Positions 23,851-35,600 are shown, numbered from the stretch's first letter. The stretch is DNA of 64,000 nucleotides from Hyperoodon ampullatus (GCA_949752795.1 OX457074.1:34023980-34087979); one strand, 5' to 3'. Notes: generated from the sequence alone by a model not told the origin. Numbers and translations: made by a program.

Positions 23851-24608
23851 AGTGTGCGGTGCTCGTAGTCCGCTTAATTTGAGGGGGGGGGGCAGTTTTC
23901 ATCATAGTTGAATGAAGCACAGGGGAGTTCAAAGGAAATTTCTGTGTCAGTCTACAAAGATGCTCACTGAGACAGAGTCGGATATCACGCTTTCAGGAGA
24001 CAGTGTCCTCATGGCATCGAATCTGAATGGGAAGATACGAATCATAGTGTTCAGAACTCTTCTGCATGACTGACATTTGCCTTTTATCCTTGCCATTGCA
24101 GACACAGCCATAAAACGGACTCAGGACCCTTCAGTTAGGGGATGGGCAATCCAGGGCTGCTTGATTCTTCATACTCTGAACACTGGGTCCCTTTAGGGTT
24201 GTCATGGTTTTCAACCCATTCAATACCAGATTCCACCCTATCCCGTGGCATCTGTATATAAATCTCTTTGTTTCTTCCTATGGTGGAGGTCAGTAATTGA
24301 GGATCATCTGTATGGGGGAAGAAGAGCACCAGTTACATCTTTTCTTACATTTCTGAGAATCACACCAAAGCAAGAAAATAACCTGGAAACGGCTAATTGT
24401 TTCTGAACTTTAGAATGTAAGTATAAATTGAATAGTGTACGTGGCGCACATTAATTTGTTCCAACAAAATCTGATGCTTTGGGTTTAAACACAGAGCCCG
24501 AAGCTTAATCCCCATTCTTCATGTGCGGGGATGGTGGGTGGAAGCAATGGTCCCTGCAATCAGGTCAGCTCTCTCCTCCACAGCCTCCCTTTCCTTCTGG
24601 AAAAGGCC
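23851..24608. other. Unassigned sequence
   Basis: No gene recognised. A G10 run is at 23883-23892. The section 24130-24330 could be an old DNA transposon fragment but I cannot place it. Confidence 0.3.
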
Positions 24609-24612
24609 GACA

Positions 24613-24620
<8 letters not shown>

Positions 24621-24647
<27 letters not shown>

Positions 24648-24838
24648 GGTATGCGGGCTTCTCACTGTTGTGGCCTCTCCCGTTGCGGAGCACAGGCTCC
24701 GGACGTGCAGGCTCAGCGGCCATGGCTCACGGTCCCAGCCGCTCCACGGCATGTGGGATCCTCCCGGACTGGGCACGAACCCACGTCTCCTGCAATGGCA
24801 GGCAGACTCTCAACCACTGCGCCACCAGGGAAGCCCCC
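24621..24838 (-). mobile_element. CHR-1-type SINE, young
   Basis: A 29-base T-run (about 24617-24645) leads into 'gcggtatgcgggcttctcac', with the head at the right ending 'ccaccagggaagccccc'. Target-site duplication 'catagctttt' / 'cgtagctttt' (24611-24620 and 24841-24850). Translation of this SINE and its T-run explains the 85-127-codon frames seen here. Confidence 0.93.
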
Positions 24839-24856
24839 AACGTAGCTTTTGAATAT

Positions 24857-24876
24857 ATCATCATCATCATCATCAC
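24857..24876. repeat. (ATC)n microsatellite
   Basis: Six to seven units directly beside the SINE insertion. Confidence 0.85.
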
Positions 24877-24910
24877 AGCCTGTCTCCATGTTGATTTACT
24901 TTGACAAACA

Positions 24911-25030
24911 GGGAATTCCCTAGTGGTCCAGTGGTTAGGATTTGGTGCTTTCACTACCATGGACTGGGTTCGATCCCTGGTCAGGGAACTAAGCTCCCGC
25001 ATGCCACGCATTGTGGCCAAAAAAAAAGGA
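24911..25030 (+). mobile_element. Short CHR-2-like tRNA-derived SINE
   Basis: Starts 'gggaattccctagtggtcca', has A box 'tagtggtccagtgg' and B box 'gggttcgatccctgg', and ends in an A-run after 'cattgtggcc'. The 10-bp duplication 'ttgacaaaca' flanks it at 24901-24910 and 25035-25044. At about 120 bp it is close to a bare tRNA-related unit. Confidence 0.92.
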
Positions 25031-25044
25031 TAATTTGACAAACA

Positions 25045-25205
25045 ATACTTCAGTACCTATTCTGTGCTGGACTCTGCCTAGGAATACAAAGACAAATAAA
25101 ACTTCTGGGAGAGCTATATATATAGATAACCATTATGTACAAGAAAGTGCTGTGATAGAAAGTACAAGCTACCAGGGTATAGAGAAGGGAGTGTTGAAAT
25201 AAGAA
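25045..25205 (-). mobile_element. L2 fragment
   Basis: 'agtacctattctgtgctgga' and 'ctaggaatacaaagacaaat' correspond to the antisense L2 3' region. The phrase 'agaaagtgctgtgatagaaa' supports it. Confidence 0.5.
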
Positions 25206-25339
25206 CAGTGAGGGTCACTGACAGCTGTTGAGAGATTAAACACGGGTGCATTTGGAAGAACTTTCTTAGGACTAAAAAAATATGGTGAGGCAGGTGAAAG
25301 CTTATCTTTGGACTCCAGCTTTTCAATCTGTACCCTTAT

Positions 25340-25740
25340 ATTCAGGACTCTTTTGGGGGCCAATGGCAGAAAACGAACTCAGCTTCGTGTAAGCTAAAAA
25401 AAGGAATCCATGCATTGGCATCACAAAAAGTGCAAGATGCAGATTTCAAGCGTGACTGGGTCTGAGGTCTCGTTAGGGCTTGGTCTCTCTTCTTGCTGGC
25501 TTTTTCACGGAGATCCTTCACATATGGTGATAAGGAGACCACCGCACCGGTGACTCAGGGCTATGGTCTGCCTTCTCAACAACCTTAGTGAAAGGGTACC
25601 TCTTCCCCCACAGTCACACGAAAGTTCTGAAATGGTGTTTCTTTGGTTGACTTGGTTTAAATGCCCACCACACCTGTGCTAATCACTGTGGCCAGGGAGA
25701 CGGACACCTCTGATGTTCTTGCTCCTGGGTCCACCCAAAC
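25340..25740. repeat. Unclassified old interspersed repeat, copy 2
   Basis: Begins 'ccaatggcagaaaacgaact' and ends near 'gctaatcactgtggccaggg', the layout shared with the segment at 39730-40200 (which ends 'gaacctgtcactggcaagga'). Probably the same old family, nearly full length. Confidence 0.4.
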
Positions 25741-26198
25741 CACATGGGCAGAGGGTGTGGAGGGGTGTTCCTTAAGGCCAACTAAAGTGTGCTTACAAGA
25801 AGATGGTGGATGGATGGCAGGCAGACCCAGCAGATGCCCACGGTTCCTTTTCAGTCCTGATTCTACTCGAAGTTTCCCTCCACTTTCCCTGAGAACCTCA
25901 GGATAGGATTGACATATTTAGCAAAATACAGGCCATCTAGGTAAATTTGAATTTCTAATAAGTAACAAATAATTTTTCGGTGTATGTCCCAAGGTTGTTG
26001 TTTATCTGGAACTTAAATGTAACTGGGTGGGCATCTTATATTTCATCTGGAATCATGCCTTAGCACTTCTCAGAAAAAACCATTGAAACACTGAAGTATA
26101 AGAAGTTCTTAATAGCTTAAAATACTACTTAATGTGAGTTTTTGTTGCTGTTGTTTTTTGTTAGACAAGATTTGAACTGGCCTTGGTTCAACTGAAGC
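25741..26198. other. Unassigned sequence
   Basis: No gene or confident repeat seen. Confidence 0.3.
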
Positions 26199-26380
26199 AG
26201 TGGTTATCAACTTTGCCTGCACACCGGAATCTTCCAAGGAGTTTTAAAAATACTTAAAACAAAAAATACTGGGCCCTGCCTTATATGTACTGAATCAGAA
26301 TATCTGAGCTGGGGGCTTAGAATGTTTCAAGCCTCCCTAGGAGACTTCCGTGTATGGCCAGGATTGAAAAGCATGGAGCA
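26199..26380. mobile_element. MER20-like hAT fragment
   Basis: 'agtggttatcaactttgcct', 'actgggccctgccttatatg' and 'tgaatcagaatatctgagct' are diverged versions of the MER20/Charlie internal sequence. Confidence 0.55.
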
Positions 26381-26396
26381 AAAGCGTTAATTCTTT

Positions 26397-26639
26397 TTAT
26401 TTTTTTAAATTTTATTAATTTATTTTTAAATTTGTATTGGGAGTATAGTTGATTTACAATGTTGTGTTAGTTTCTGCTGTACAGCAAAGGGAATCAGTTA
26501 TACATATATCAACTCTTTTTTTTAGATTCTTTCCCCATATGCATCATTACAGAGTATTGAGTAGAGTTCCCTGTGCTATACTAGTTATCTATTTACTAGT
26601 TATCTATTTCATATATAGTAGTGTGTATATGTCAATCTC
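26397..26639 (-). mobile_element. 5'-truncated L1, 3' UTR only
   Basis: Antisense L1 3' UTR ('agtatagttgatttacaatg', 'ctgtacagcaaagggaatca', 'gttccctgtgctatacta') flanked by a 14-bp duplication with one mismatch, 'agcgttaattcttt' / 'agcattaattcttt', at 26383-26396 and 26640-26653. A 15-bp internal tandem duplication ('actagttatctattt' twice) lies near 26580-26610. Confidence 0.9.
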
Positions 26640-26653
26640 AGCATTAATTCTTT

Positions 26654-27225
26654 GAAGATAATTTCTGCATTAGAAAACAAGAAAAAGGGGTCTGGATGCT
26701 GTTCCCAGTTTTTCTACACTGGTAGGCAATCATCCACTCTGCCTACTACAAGATGATTTCTGGTTCACAGAGCACACTGACAAATTTGATAAAAAGTCAC
26801 CCTCGGAATGATTTCTCCAATGTCAGGTGGCAAATGCAGCCAGAGTGTAATTTTTACAAATGAGTGCTGATGGAGACTCCTTCCTGAAAGGACAAAGAAT
26901 GTGGGAAAGATGGTGACATGGTCACTTAGCTGACATTTAGTAAAGGAATCTTTTATTTTCTGCAAGTGTTAGCTATGCAGTTTCAACACTTTCTGCTAAG
27001 CCTTTTAATCATGGGAGATTCGCAAGTTGGGCCTCAGTAGAAGCATCTTCAGTGGAAACGAGGATGGACAGTTTTGGAGTGGTTACCCTGTGTTCACTCT
27101 GTGTATCCCCCTTTCTGCTTCTCTGCTCCCTACCTCTCTTGTAGCATGTTGGGTCATGTGACTGTGGCATTGGCCTTAACTACATTCATATGTACATATA
27201 TATATTTCTCCAGTTACACACGGTG
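26654..27225. other. Unassigned sequence
   Basis: No gene or confident repeat seen. The frames present are below 70 codons. Confidence 0.3.
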
Positions 27226-27282
27226 CATCCCAAATTGTAGTTTAGAGATGAATTGTATCAGAGTCACTTGGAAAGCTTAATG

Positions 27283-27334
<52 letters not shown>

Positions 27335-27465
27335 CTTTCATCCCATCCCCAGTCACTTGACACAGCTGGTTTAGGGTAGAGTACAGAACATTTTCTATAG
27401 GTGATCGAAAATATCGCCCCAAGTGATTCTACTGCAAATTCAGCTTTGAGAACCACTAGGCTAAT
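27226..27465. mobile_element. MER20/Charlie-like hAT element with internal CA repeat
   Basis: 'ttgtatcagagtcacttgga' on the left and 'agtgattctactgcaaattc' followed by 'agctttgagaaccactagg' on the right have the layout of a MER20-type element, including the terminal 'gagaaccact'. A (CA)n tract splits it. Confidence 0.55.
27284..27327. repeat. (AC)n microsatellite
   Basis: 22 pure dinucleotide units; likely polymorphic. Confidence 0.97.
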
Positions 27466-27494
27466 TTTTAATGTCCTCAACCTACATGGGGTGA

Positions 27495-27725
27495 GGTCGA
27501 TGATAATGAAAGTTACCATTTATTGAGTGTATACGATGCCTGAAGCACTATGAGAGGACCCCAACAACATATATCATCTCCTTTCATCCTCCGTGTGCCC
27601 AACGAGTTTTTATTCCCACTTTACAAATGAAAAAATGGAGTAAATGTCAGGATCACCTTGTGCATGGCAGAGCTGGGACTTGCATCCAGATCTTGATGTG
27701 TCTCCAGTGCCTGGGCCATCATTCA
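27495..27725 (-). mobile_element. MIR SINE
   Basis: Antisense MIR: 'taccatttattgagtgtata', 'cccactttacaaatgaaaaa', 'atggcagagctgggacttgc' and 'atccagatcttgatgtgtct'. Confidence 0.75.
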
Positions 27726-28080
27726 TGCTTGGCATATTATTGTCCTTATGGCTACGGGGCTGGCATGTAGGGCCTGAGGCCATCAGGTCAGGTGCCTGAA
27801 GGCTCTATTCCTGGATGGGCTGTCCAGCTACTTTTGCTCTTAGGCTCTCCTATTTGATCACACATCTTACTGGGAAGAGCAGACTGGAAGCCACATGAAG
27901 AAAGGTTTGATGTCTTGCTATGATTCCTAGAACCAGTCCCAGTGACCTGTCCTCTGGAGGTGGTTATTCAGTACTCCTTACTGACTGTGAGGCCGGGAGT
28001 CCCTGACATATGAGGAGATTGAGAGGATTGGAGTGTGTCTCCCAGGGGACTTCACCTCTTTGGGTAAAAGACAGTGCTCC

Positions 28081-28470
28081 TTTTTTTTTTTAAACCTTTG
28101 AGCAAAATATTTATTGAAACTAGACTAAACAATCCCACAGTTAGTTAGGATCTTAGAGGTCATTTGACCAGACTCTCCACCTGATGTATGATTCCAAGGA
28201 ACAATTTCAGATTGTTTAGAGTCTTACAATAGCTAATTAACTTCTGTGCAGGATTCCATATTTGTTCTTTGGTTCAAACTTGTTGACTTTGTGGTCGAAG
28301 TTTGCTATATCTGTAGAATTTTTTTTCCTTTTTGATCTATCAAGAACCAATGGAGGTATGTAAAAACTTCCAGATATATAAATATTTCTACTTGTAATTT
28401 GAGATAGCGCTTCTTGTAACATCACCTCTGAGCTCTTCCACTGGCTCAGTTCCCTCTGAAATGATGAAGT
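28081..28470 (-). pseudogene. Candidate retrocopy or terminal exon of an unidentified gene
   Basis: On the minus strand an uninterrupted frame of about 72-78 codons ends at a TAA (28237-28239). It reads ...SQITSRNIYISGSFYIPPLV, then L-D-R-S-K-R-K-K-N-S, and closes with NKFEPKNKYGILHRS. It is followed by a 120-base untranslated stretch, a canonical AATAAA (28110-28115) and, 18 bases later, an 11-base A-run (T at 28081-28091). A possible splice acceptor (pyrimidine-rich 'tacttcatcatttcag') lies just upstream of the frame, which would make it a last exon. The A-run at the polyadenylation point fits a processed copy better. I found no target-site duplication. No protein family recognised. Confidence 0.4.
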
Positions 28471-30039
28471 ATCTTACTGATAATTCATCAGAAGAGTGAG
28501 GCACAGTCACATATGAAGAAGAACAAGTTAAGATGAGACAATAAACAAGACCCTTTTGCAAGGAGAAAACTCTGATCTGTCAACTGAGCTTCCCATGTCC
28601 TTCCGTGTAAACACCCATTAAGCCTCGAGAGGCTTAGTAAACAGAATGGTGTGAGGTTGGGATATTTCCAGAGTGGAAAAAAAAATTATTCTGAAGTCTC
28701 CAGAGAGTTCCTGATTTTTGCAACTGGGGCTTTCTGCACTGCTGTGTATGCTATTAGCACAGCTCTGTTTCAATACTGTAATAGTTTTATAATGTGCTTC
28801 CAGCTGCTTGCTACCCCAAGTGGCTGGTTATTTAAAACAAATCTTTGGTAAATATTTTTTTTTCTCACATTCCCCATTTCTTCCTGCTGATTGCTCATGC
28901 TAAGAGGCCATGAGGGCCTGCTCTCCTCTACTCTCACATTCTTGAGCTAAATAAGGGGTGAAGACATGAAGGCACAGGAGAGAGGTGAGTCACAGAGATG
29001 TTCTCGGGAACTCAGTAGCAGAGGCATCCATACGTGTTGAGGATGCAGTGGTGCAGGGGTCGATGATCAGCCCTTGAGCTGTTAACACTGAGGCCACTGT
29101 TTCCGATTCCGCCTCGGATGGTGGTAACCCGGAAGCCAGTCCCTCTCATCAGCGGGCAGTGAGAATGATTTACTGGTGCCCTTGCACTTCCCAGGGGGGC
29201 TGTTCTCTTGGCTTGGTGGGCTGTCAAGATTTATCTTGCAGATGTCGTCTGCTTAGTCTCTGAGCTGAGTGAGTCAGTGGAAACTCAACTCATTTTTCTG
29301 TCATTGACATCACAGACCTGCAGCTTCAAGGGATCTTACAGATTATCTTGCCCTGTGGTTCTTACTCTGGGCTTCAGGGAGATCTTGGGTGGGCAGAAGC
29401 CCTTCAATGCAAAGTGAGGGGTCAGAGAGAAGGGAGGACTCCTGGCTTCTTGCTATGCTTCAAACAGAACTGCTGCCCTTTCCTGTCTTTTCTATTTAGG
29501 TTCTGTGTAAAGTTTTGTGCAATCCAATAGGGAATATTTGTTTTGGTTTCTTGGCTTGGATAGCATATATTATCCTTTCCCAATAGTAGCCAGTTTCCTT
29601 TTGAGGAATTACCTCTCCCACACTATTTCTAGTCTTGGTGGGACTATACATCCAGATGTCTATTCTGCAGTAGGAGATAAAAGGGGTCTCAGAGTCTCCT
29701 TCTCCCAGATCTGCCTGCTTTCTGGCCTGTGCAACCAGCAAAAAGGCCACCTACCCTAAGTGTGGCCAATCACCTGCTAGAACTGTGCATAATGAACAGG
29801 AATGCAAAGGCCAGTGAAACGGCTGGGATGCATCTATGCCAGCATCATTGCCCTAGTTTGCTCTATTATATATATACTTCCTTCAGTTGCTGCTGCCAAG
29901 CCCCTTGCAGTGCTTTGATTCCTTATCATTTCTTGAACCTGGATCTCCAGCTTTCAAATCAATTCCATGACATCTGATATCCTAATTAATTACTTATTTT
30001 TTATAATCAAAATACCCTCACTTATACAAAAACTTTTAT
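28471..30039. other. Unassigned sequence
   Basis: No repeat recognised over about 1.5 kb. The 71-codon minus frame at 29012-29227 is CpG-containing and low in stops, but has no recognisable motif, splice signals or conserved partner that I can see. Confidence 0.3.
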
Positions 30040-30180
30040 TTGATAGAGAAAAAAAATGAGGCCAAGACCAGGTCTGTACCTCATTTAGAAGTCCCCTGGC
30101 ACTAAATTAGAATTAAGACTAGCACCTGAATCCAGCTTTCTGACTAAGCTCTTTCTCCTGCTCAGGTGCCTACAGTAAAC
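30040..30180 (-). mobile_element. MIR-like SINE
   Basis: 'gaaaaaaaatgaggccaaga' through 'cacctgaatccagctttctg' to 'ctaagctctttctcctgc' fits a diverged antisense MIR/MIR3. Confidence 0.5.
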
Positions 30181-31250
30181 GGACAGGCAGCACAAATGAG
30201 TTCTTGATCCCATTTTTCTTAAATTACATGGCCTTCCCAATCCTTTATTTCCCTGGTTTGATTGGAAATGGGTCACAGAAAAATATTTCTTTACTATAAA
30301 ATAATAATGTGAAGACGATAACAATTGGCACCTGACATTTTGCTTCAATATTAGGCATACAAGAGGGAGTGGTGGAGATTGTGGAAAACTAGGGAATACT
30401 CTCTCTATACAAGTAATTGGCCTCTATTCAGCTCTAGTTTGTTACTGCCCTGGAATAGTTTGGTCACCACCTTGCCAGAAATAACTATTTATTTAAAAGA
30501 CAGGTGGAGATCTGAATTTTTTAATGTAAAATATTCTGATCTTTTTAGTGGTGGCTCAAATTGTTTAAAACCACATTGAATTCCAAGCAACGTGTGTCTG
30601 GGCTGGATTTAGCCTATGGACCATTGGGTTGTACCATCTGTCTTATCTCCAGTTCATTCCTTCTTTTTCCCATGAATATATCCCACACCTGCTATGTGAA
30701 AGTGTAAATGACTCCTTGCTATCCTGGAGAACTACTGGGAAGAAGCTGCACTGTGAGTCCTTACATGCTCTCCAGCAGAAAGAAAAATGCAAGCTTGATT
30801 CATCTTCAACTTCTGTATCTTTGTATTTTTAGCTAAAGTTCAGGGTGAAGGAAAAGGTTTAATTAGTGGATTCATTAATTAGAGTGTTGAGTTTTCCTGG
30901 ATAAAATGAGTATCTTTGGAGCAATTCTGTCACATAGATCATTATCTAGAAAGGTCAGACATGAAGAAATACTGATTTCAGGTGTTTAGGATAATTCCAC
31001 TTCAGCCCTGGGTAGAAAAAGCCTCAGTGATGCATGTTTCCAGATCTGTGGCCAAGTGAAAGAACATACATGACCATATTTTTAAAATGGTATAAATAAA
31101 ATACAAGACAAAAAGAATAAAATGGTATATAATGTAAAATAATGACCTAAAAAAGTGGCTTGGCTTATAATGAGTAAAGATGAAGATTGAAAATTATTTT
31201 TTAGGAAACATGAAACATGCTGCAGGGACTCTCCACAGTAGGATTCTAGG
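30181..31250. other. Unassigned sequence
   Basis: No gene or confident repeat. Contains 'ggtttaattagtggattc' and 'cattaattagagtg', two close TAATTA cores near 30860-30885. Confidence 0.3.
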
Positions 31251-31470
31251 CTGGGGTTGGCAGACTACAGCCTGGGGGACAAATCTGGCCCACAGCAGGT
31301 TTTTGTAAATAAAGTTTTATTGGCACACAGCCATGACCATTTGTTTACGTATTGTCTGTGACTACTTTTGTGCTACAGCAGAGCTGAGTAGTTGCAATAG
31401 ATCCTGTATGGTTTGCAAAGTCTAAAATTTTTACTGTCTGGCTCTTTAGAGAAAACACTGCCAACCCTTG
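31251..31470. mobile_element. hAT-Charlie non-autonomous DNA transposon (MER3-like), near full length
   Basis: Same family as 7376-7592, with both ends: left 'ggggttggcagactac', right 'cactgccaacccttg'. The internal signatures 'tgtaaataaagttttattgg', 'tgctacagcagagctgagta' and 'agtctaaaatttttactgtc' are present. Confidence 0.82.
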
Positions 31471-31519
31471 GTCTAGAGAGGGTTACGTCCTGTTTTAGAG
31501 ATTAAAAATAAAGATGTGT

Positions 31520-31700
31520 CAAAAGAGGATAGTGTGAACCAAGGTCTAGAGTCAAGGCAGCGAGAAGTGGTAGAATTCAGGGTTTATTTTGAAGGTTCAC
31601 TCGAAAGGATTGTCGGTGGATTAAGTGAAGGTTATGAGGAAAAAGAGGCAGGAGAAGTAAGGGAGGGGCCTTGGAGCAGGGCAGGACCCCTCAGCCTTTT
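31520..31700 (-). mobile_element. L2 fragment
   Basis: 'gaagtggtagaattcagggt' and 'ttattttgaaggttcactcg' followed by 'aggattgtcggtggattaag' match the antisense of the L2 RT carboxy region. The frame at 31516-31710 is read through this repeat. Confidence 0.6.
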
Positions 31701-32020
31701 GGAATCTTGAGCCCCTGAATTGCCCATTTTGAGCTTCATCCAGGTGGATGGTGTCTTGCTTTTAAATTAGAATTACATCGGAGCTGATGTGCCCCTGAAA
31801 GAAGGAGAGATTACAGTCTGTGGGTGGGCATGTTTCTGAGTAAATGTGGAGACCTCATTTTATGGGGAAAAAAATGCAAGACTTTAGACTAGTAGTTTAA
31901 CAGACATCAGCTGTCCACAGCAGCTTAGTCCAGGATGGGATTTTGATTCGAAAGTAGAGGTTACCATTTGGTCCCACAGGGCAACAATTTTTTGGGGGGA
32001 GCAGAGGAACTGCAGTTTTT

Positions 32021-32165
32021 TTGTGGGGGGGGGTTGGCCACGCAGCGTGGCATGCAAGATCTTAGTTCCCTGACCAGGGATTGGACTCATGCCCCCTGCA
32101 GTGGAAACACAGAGTCTTAATCACTGGACCACCTGGGAAGTCCCCCTCCCTTTTTTTTTTTTTTT
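32021..32165 (-). mobile_element. CHR-2-like SINE with extra 5' A-tract
   Basis: 'ttagttccctgaccagggat' and 'ggaccacctgggaagtcccc' identify the SINE. It is bounded by a perfect 15-bp duplication 'ggaactgcagttttt' (32006-32020 and 32166-32180). Between the SINE 5' end (about 32144) and the right duplication there is a C/T-rich run of about 22 bases ending in T15, so on the SINE strand the element has a poly(A)-like tract at its 5' side. Confidence 0.9.
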
Positions 32166-32289
32166 GGAACTGCAGTTTTTGAAAGAGGTACAAACTGTTC
32201 TGATGACATCTGGAGGAACTTTTATAGCATACGTGGCAAATACTGCTAATTGTACCACTATTCCTAATGTGCTTCTTCCTTGATTATTT

Positions 32290-32670
32290 TACCTGGAATC
32301 ATGGGCGTCTGGGATGAAGGTCATGTTTCCAGGGTCCTTTGCAAATAGGTGTGACTGTGTGACTAAGCTTTGGCCGATGGGTTGGAGAGGGCCCAGATTC
32401 TGGGGAGGGGACCCTTCAAGGTATGATTCCTGCCTCTCGTTCTAGTGTCTTTCTTCCTGTGGGCTGGAATGGATATTTAGTGATTCACTCCAGCAGTCAT
32501 CTTGAACTGTGAGGTAGTCTCAAGAATGGAAGCTGTGAATAGTAGAACAGCAAAAAGTAAGGAGCCAGTGACTAATACAACAGAGCATCATCCACTATGG
32601 GCATCCCCCTTTCTCAAACAATGCTCCATTGAGTTTTGAATATTTCTCACAGCTGGATTAACTCTACTTA
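32290..32670. mobile_element. Possible LTR fragment (MaLR/ERVL-like)
   Basis: 'gtgactaagctttggccgat', 'cttcctgtgggctggaatgg' and 'cagcagtcatcttgaactgt' followed by 'gtctcaagaatggaagctgt' resemble an old mammalian LTR-type repeat. I cannot name the subfamily. Confidence 0.4.
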
Positions 32671-32819
32671 ATATAGTATGTACTCTGAAAACGTGTCACT
32701 TCGGATTGTTTTGATCCTGTGCTGCAGCTGGGGGTTTAAATGCTTTGTCCAAAGTTACCAAACTTGTGAACTCTGTGGCCATTGGAAGATCCCTTCTTTC
32801 ATTCCTGACATCGGTAGTG

Positions 32820-35600
32820 TATATGTTCTCTCTTTTCTTCCTTGTCAGTCTTACTATATTGATTTTTATCAATCTCTTCAAAGAACCAGCATTTGATTCT
32901 ATTCATTTTCTCTATTGTTTTTTCTGTTTTCAATTCCTTCCTTTAGTTTGTTATACCAATTTTGCTTTTTTTTCTTTCTAGTTTCTTGAGGAGGAAGATT
33001 TGATGATAGATTTGAGACTTTTCTTCTTTTTCAGCATGCACATTTAATTCTATGAAAGTTTTCTCTAAGCACTGTTGAGCTACAACCTGTAACTTTCTAC
33101 TTTTGTGTGTTCATATTGTTTAAAAATATTTTCTAATTTCCTTTGAAACTTCCTCTTTGACACATTGATTATTTAGAGGTGTATTGCTTTTTTCCAAGTA
33201 TTTAGAGATTTCCCTTTTATATTTCTGTTATCGATTTCTAGGTTAATTCTGTTATTAGCAGAGAACATACTTTGTGTGATTTTAATTCCTTTAAATTTGT
33301 TCAGGTTTGTTTTATGAATACAGATATGGTCTATCGTGGAGACATGTTTCATGTGCACTTGAAAAGAATGTATATTCAGCTGTTGGGTGGAGCTGAATGT
33401 CAATTAGACACAGTTAGCTGATGCTGTTATTCATTCCTTCTATGTCCTTGCTGATTTTTTATCTATCAGGTCTGTCAGTTACTTAGAAGTGTCTCCAGCT
33501 ACATTGTGGATTTGTCTTTTTTTTTAGTTCTGTCAGTTTTTGCTTTGCATTCGGTAGTTATGTGCATATATATTTAGGATTGTTCTGTCTTTTGATGAAT
33601 TGACCCTTTTGTCATTATGTAATCTCATTCTTTATCCTTGGTAATTTTCTTTGTTCTGAAGTTTACATAGCCTGATATATCCACTACTGATTTCTTTCAT
33701 TTACTGTTTACATGGTATACCTTTTTCTAGATGTTTGCTTTTAACTATATCTTTATATTTATGTTGGGTGTTTTGGGACAACATAAAGCTAGATCATGTG
33801 TCTATTCTGATAATCTCTGCCTTTTAACTGGTGTATTTAATGGATATATATTTAAAGAAAATACTGGTATGCTTGAATTTTAGTCTGCCATTTGATTACG
33901 TTTTCTGTTTGTGCCCACTTTTTCATTCCTTTGTTCCCCTTTCTTGCTTTATTTTGGGTTATTTGAATTTTTTTGTATTCTATTTTAATTCATTTATTGT
34001 CTTTTTCACTTTGTCTCTTGGTATTTTTTTTTTAGTTGAAGCTATAGTGATTATAATATTCATACATATATTTTCACGGTCTACTTAGAATACATATTTT
34101 ACTGTTTCACATGGAATGTAGCCACCTTATCACTATGCAGGTCTCTTCACTCTCTTCCCTTTGTCTCTTCTTAGGTATTATGTCTACATACATCAGATGA
34201 CGGTATGGTTTTCTGTTTCAGCCAAGTATAAAGATTTAAGGGAAGGATAGTCTATTATGTTTATGCAAATGTTTACCATTTCTGTTGCTCTCTCTTCACT
34301 TTTTTTTCAAATAACACCATACCACTTCACGGGTAGTACAAGTACCTTGTAATAACAAAATATTCCTGACTCCTTCCTCCTGCCCCTTGTACTATTACTG
34401 TCATTATTTCAATTATACATAAGCATAGATCTATAGATACAGATATAGATATATAGATAATAAATTGTTATTACTTTAAACAAACTGTTATCTGTTACAT
34501 CAGTTAAGAATAAGAAAACAAAATATTTTATTTTACCTTCGCTTATTCATTCTCTAATCCTCTTCTTTTCTTTATGTAGATCCACGTTTCTGACCTGTAT
34601 CATTTTCCTTCTCTCTGAAGAACTTCTTTTAACATTTCTTCCAAAGCTACTGGCAACAGATTCTCAATATTTATTTGTCTGAGAAAGTCTTTATTTCTCC
34701 TTCAATTTTGAAGGATAAATTCAGAGTATAGAATTCTACGTTGGTGGGTTTCTTTCTATCAATGCTAAATATTTTACACCACTCTCTTCCTGTTTAAATG
34801 CTTTATGAGGAGCTGTCAGATACAATTCTTGCCTTTCATGCTCTGTTGGTAAGGCATTATTTCCTCTTGCTTCTTTCAGGAGTTTATTTGTTTGTTTAAC
34901 CTTTGATTTTCTATAGTTTGAAAATGACATGCCTGTGTGTAGTTTTCTTGTTTGTGTTTTTGTTTGTTAGCATTTACCTGCTTGGTGTTCTCTGAGATTC
35001 CTGGATCAGGAAGGAGTCTGACATTAATTTGGGGACATTCTCAGTCATTATTGCTTCCGATATTGCTCTGTTCCTTTCTTTCTTCTCCTCCTGTTATTCC
35101 CATTATGCTTACGTTACACCTTTTGAAGTTGTCCCACATTTCTTGGATATTCTGTTCTTTTTTTTTTTTTTATTCAGTCTGTTCAGTTTTGGAAGTTTCC
35201 ATTGTCATATCCTCAAGCTAAGAGAGTCTTTCCTCAGCAGTGTCCAGTCTGATAATGAGCCTATCAAAAGCATTCTTTATTTTGGTTACGTTGTTTTTGA
35301 TCTCTAGCATTTGTTTTCAATTCCTTCTTAGAATTTTCATCTTTTTATGTATCCACTTGTCTACTTTTTCCATTAAAGTTCTTAGCATATTAATCATAGT
35401 GTTTTTAAATTCCTGGTCCAACATTCCTGCCATATCATCTGACTCTGGTTCTGGTGCTTGTTTAGTCTCTTCAAACTATATTTTGCCTTTTAGTGTGCCT
35501 TGTAATTTTCTCCTGAAAGGCAGACATGATATACTGGGTAAAAGGAACTGTGGTGAATAGTTCTTTAGTAATATATTGCTAAGGTGTGTGAGAAGGGGAT
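32820..35600 (-). mobile_element. Long degraded L1, ORF2 amino half and upstream region
   Basis: The plus strand gives antisense L1 landmarks in order: 'cttcaaagaaccagcatttg' (ORF2, before RT), 'gcatgcacatttaattctat', 'ctttttctagatgtttgctt', then at 34610-34720 'atttatttgtctgagaaagt' with 'ctttatttctccttcaattt', and finally 'taaattcctggtccaacatt' and 'ctgatactgggtaaaagg'-like text near 35530. That is about 2.8 kb of one old element from the ORF2 middle towards its 5' side. All frames are broken. Confidence 0.7.

Noticed and set aside
27284..27327. Regular CA array considered as a structured repeat array
   Set aside because: Pure dinucleotide microsatellite. No spacers, so nothing like a CRISPR array.
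29012..29227. 71-codon minus-strand frame with several CpGs in otherwise unique sequence
   Set aside because: No recognisable domain, no polyadenylation signal after it and no convincing splice sites, so not reported as a gene. Conservation data could reopen it.
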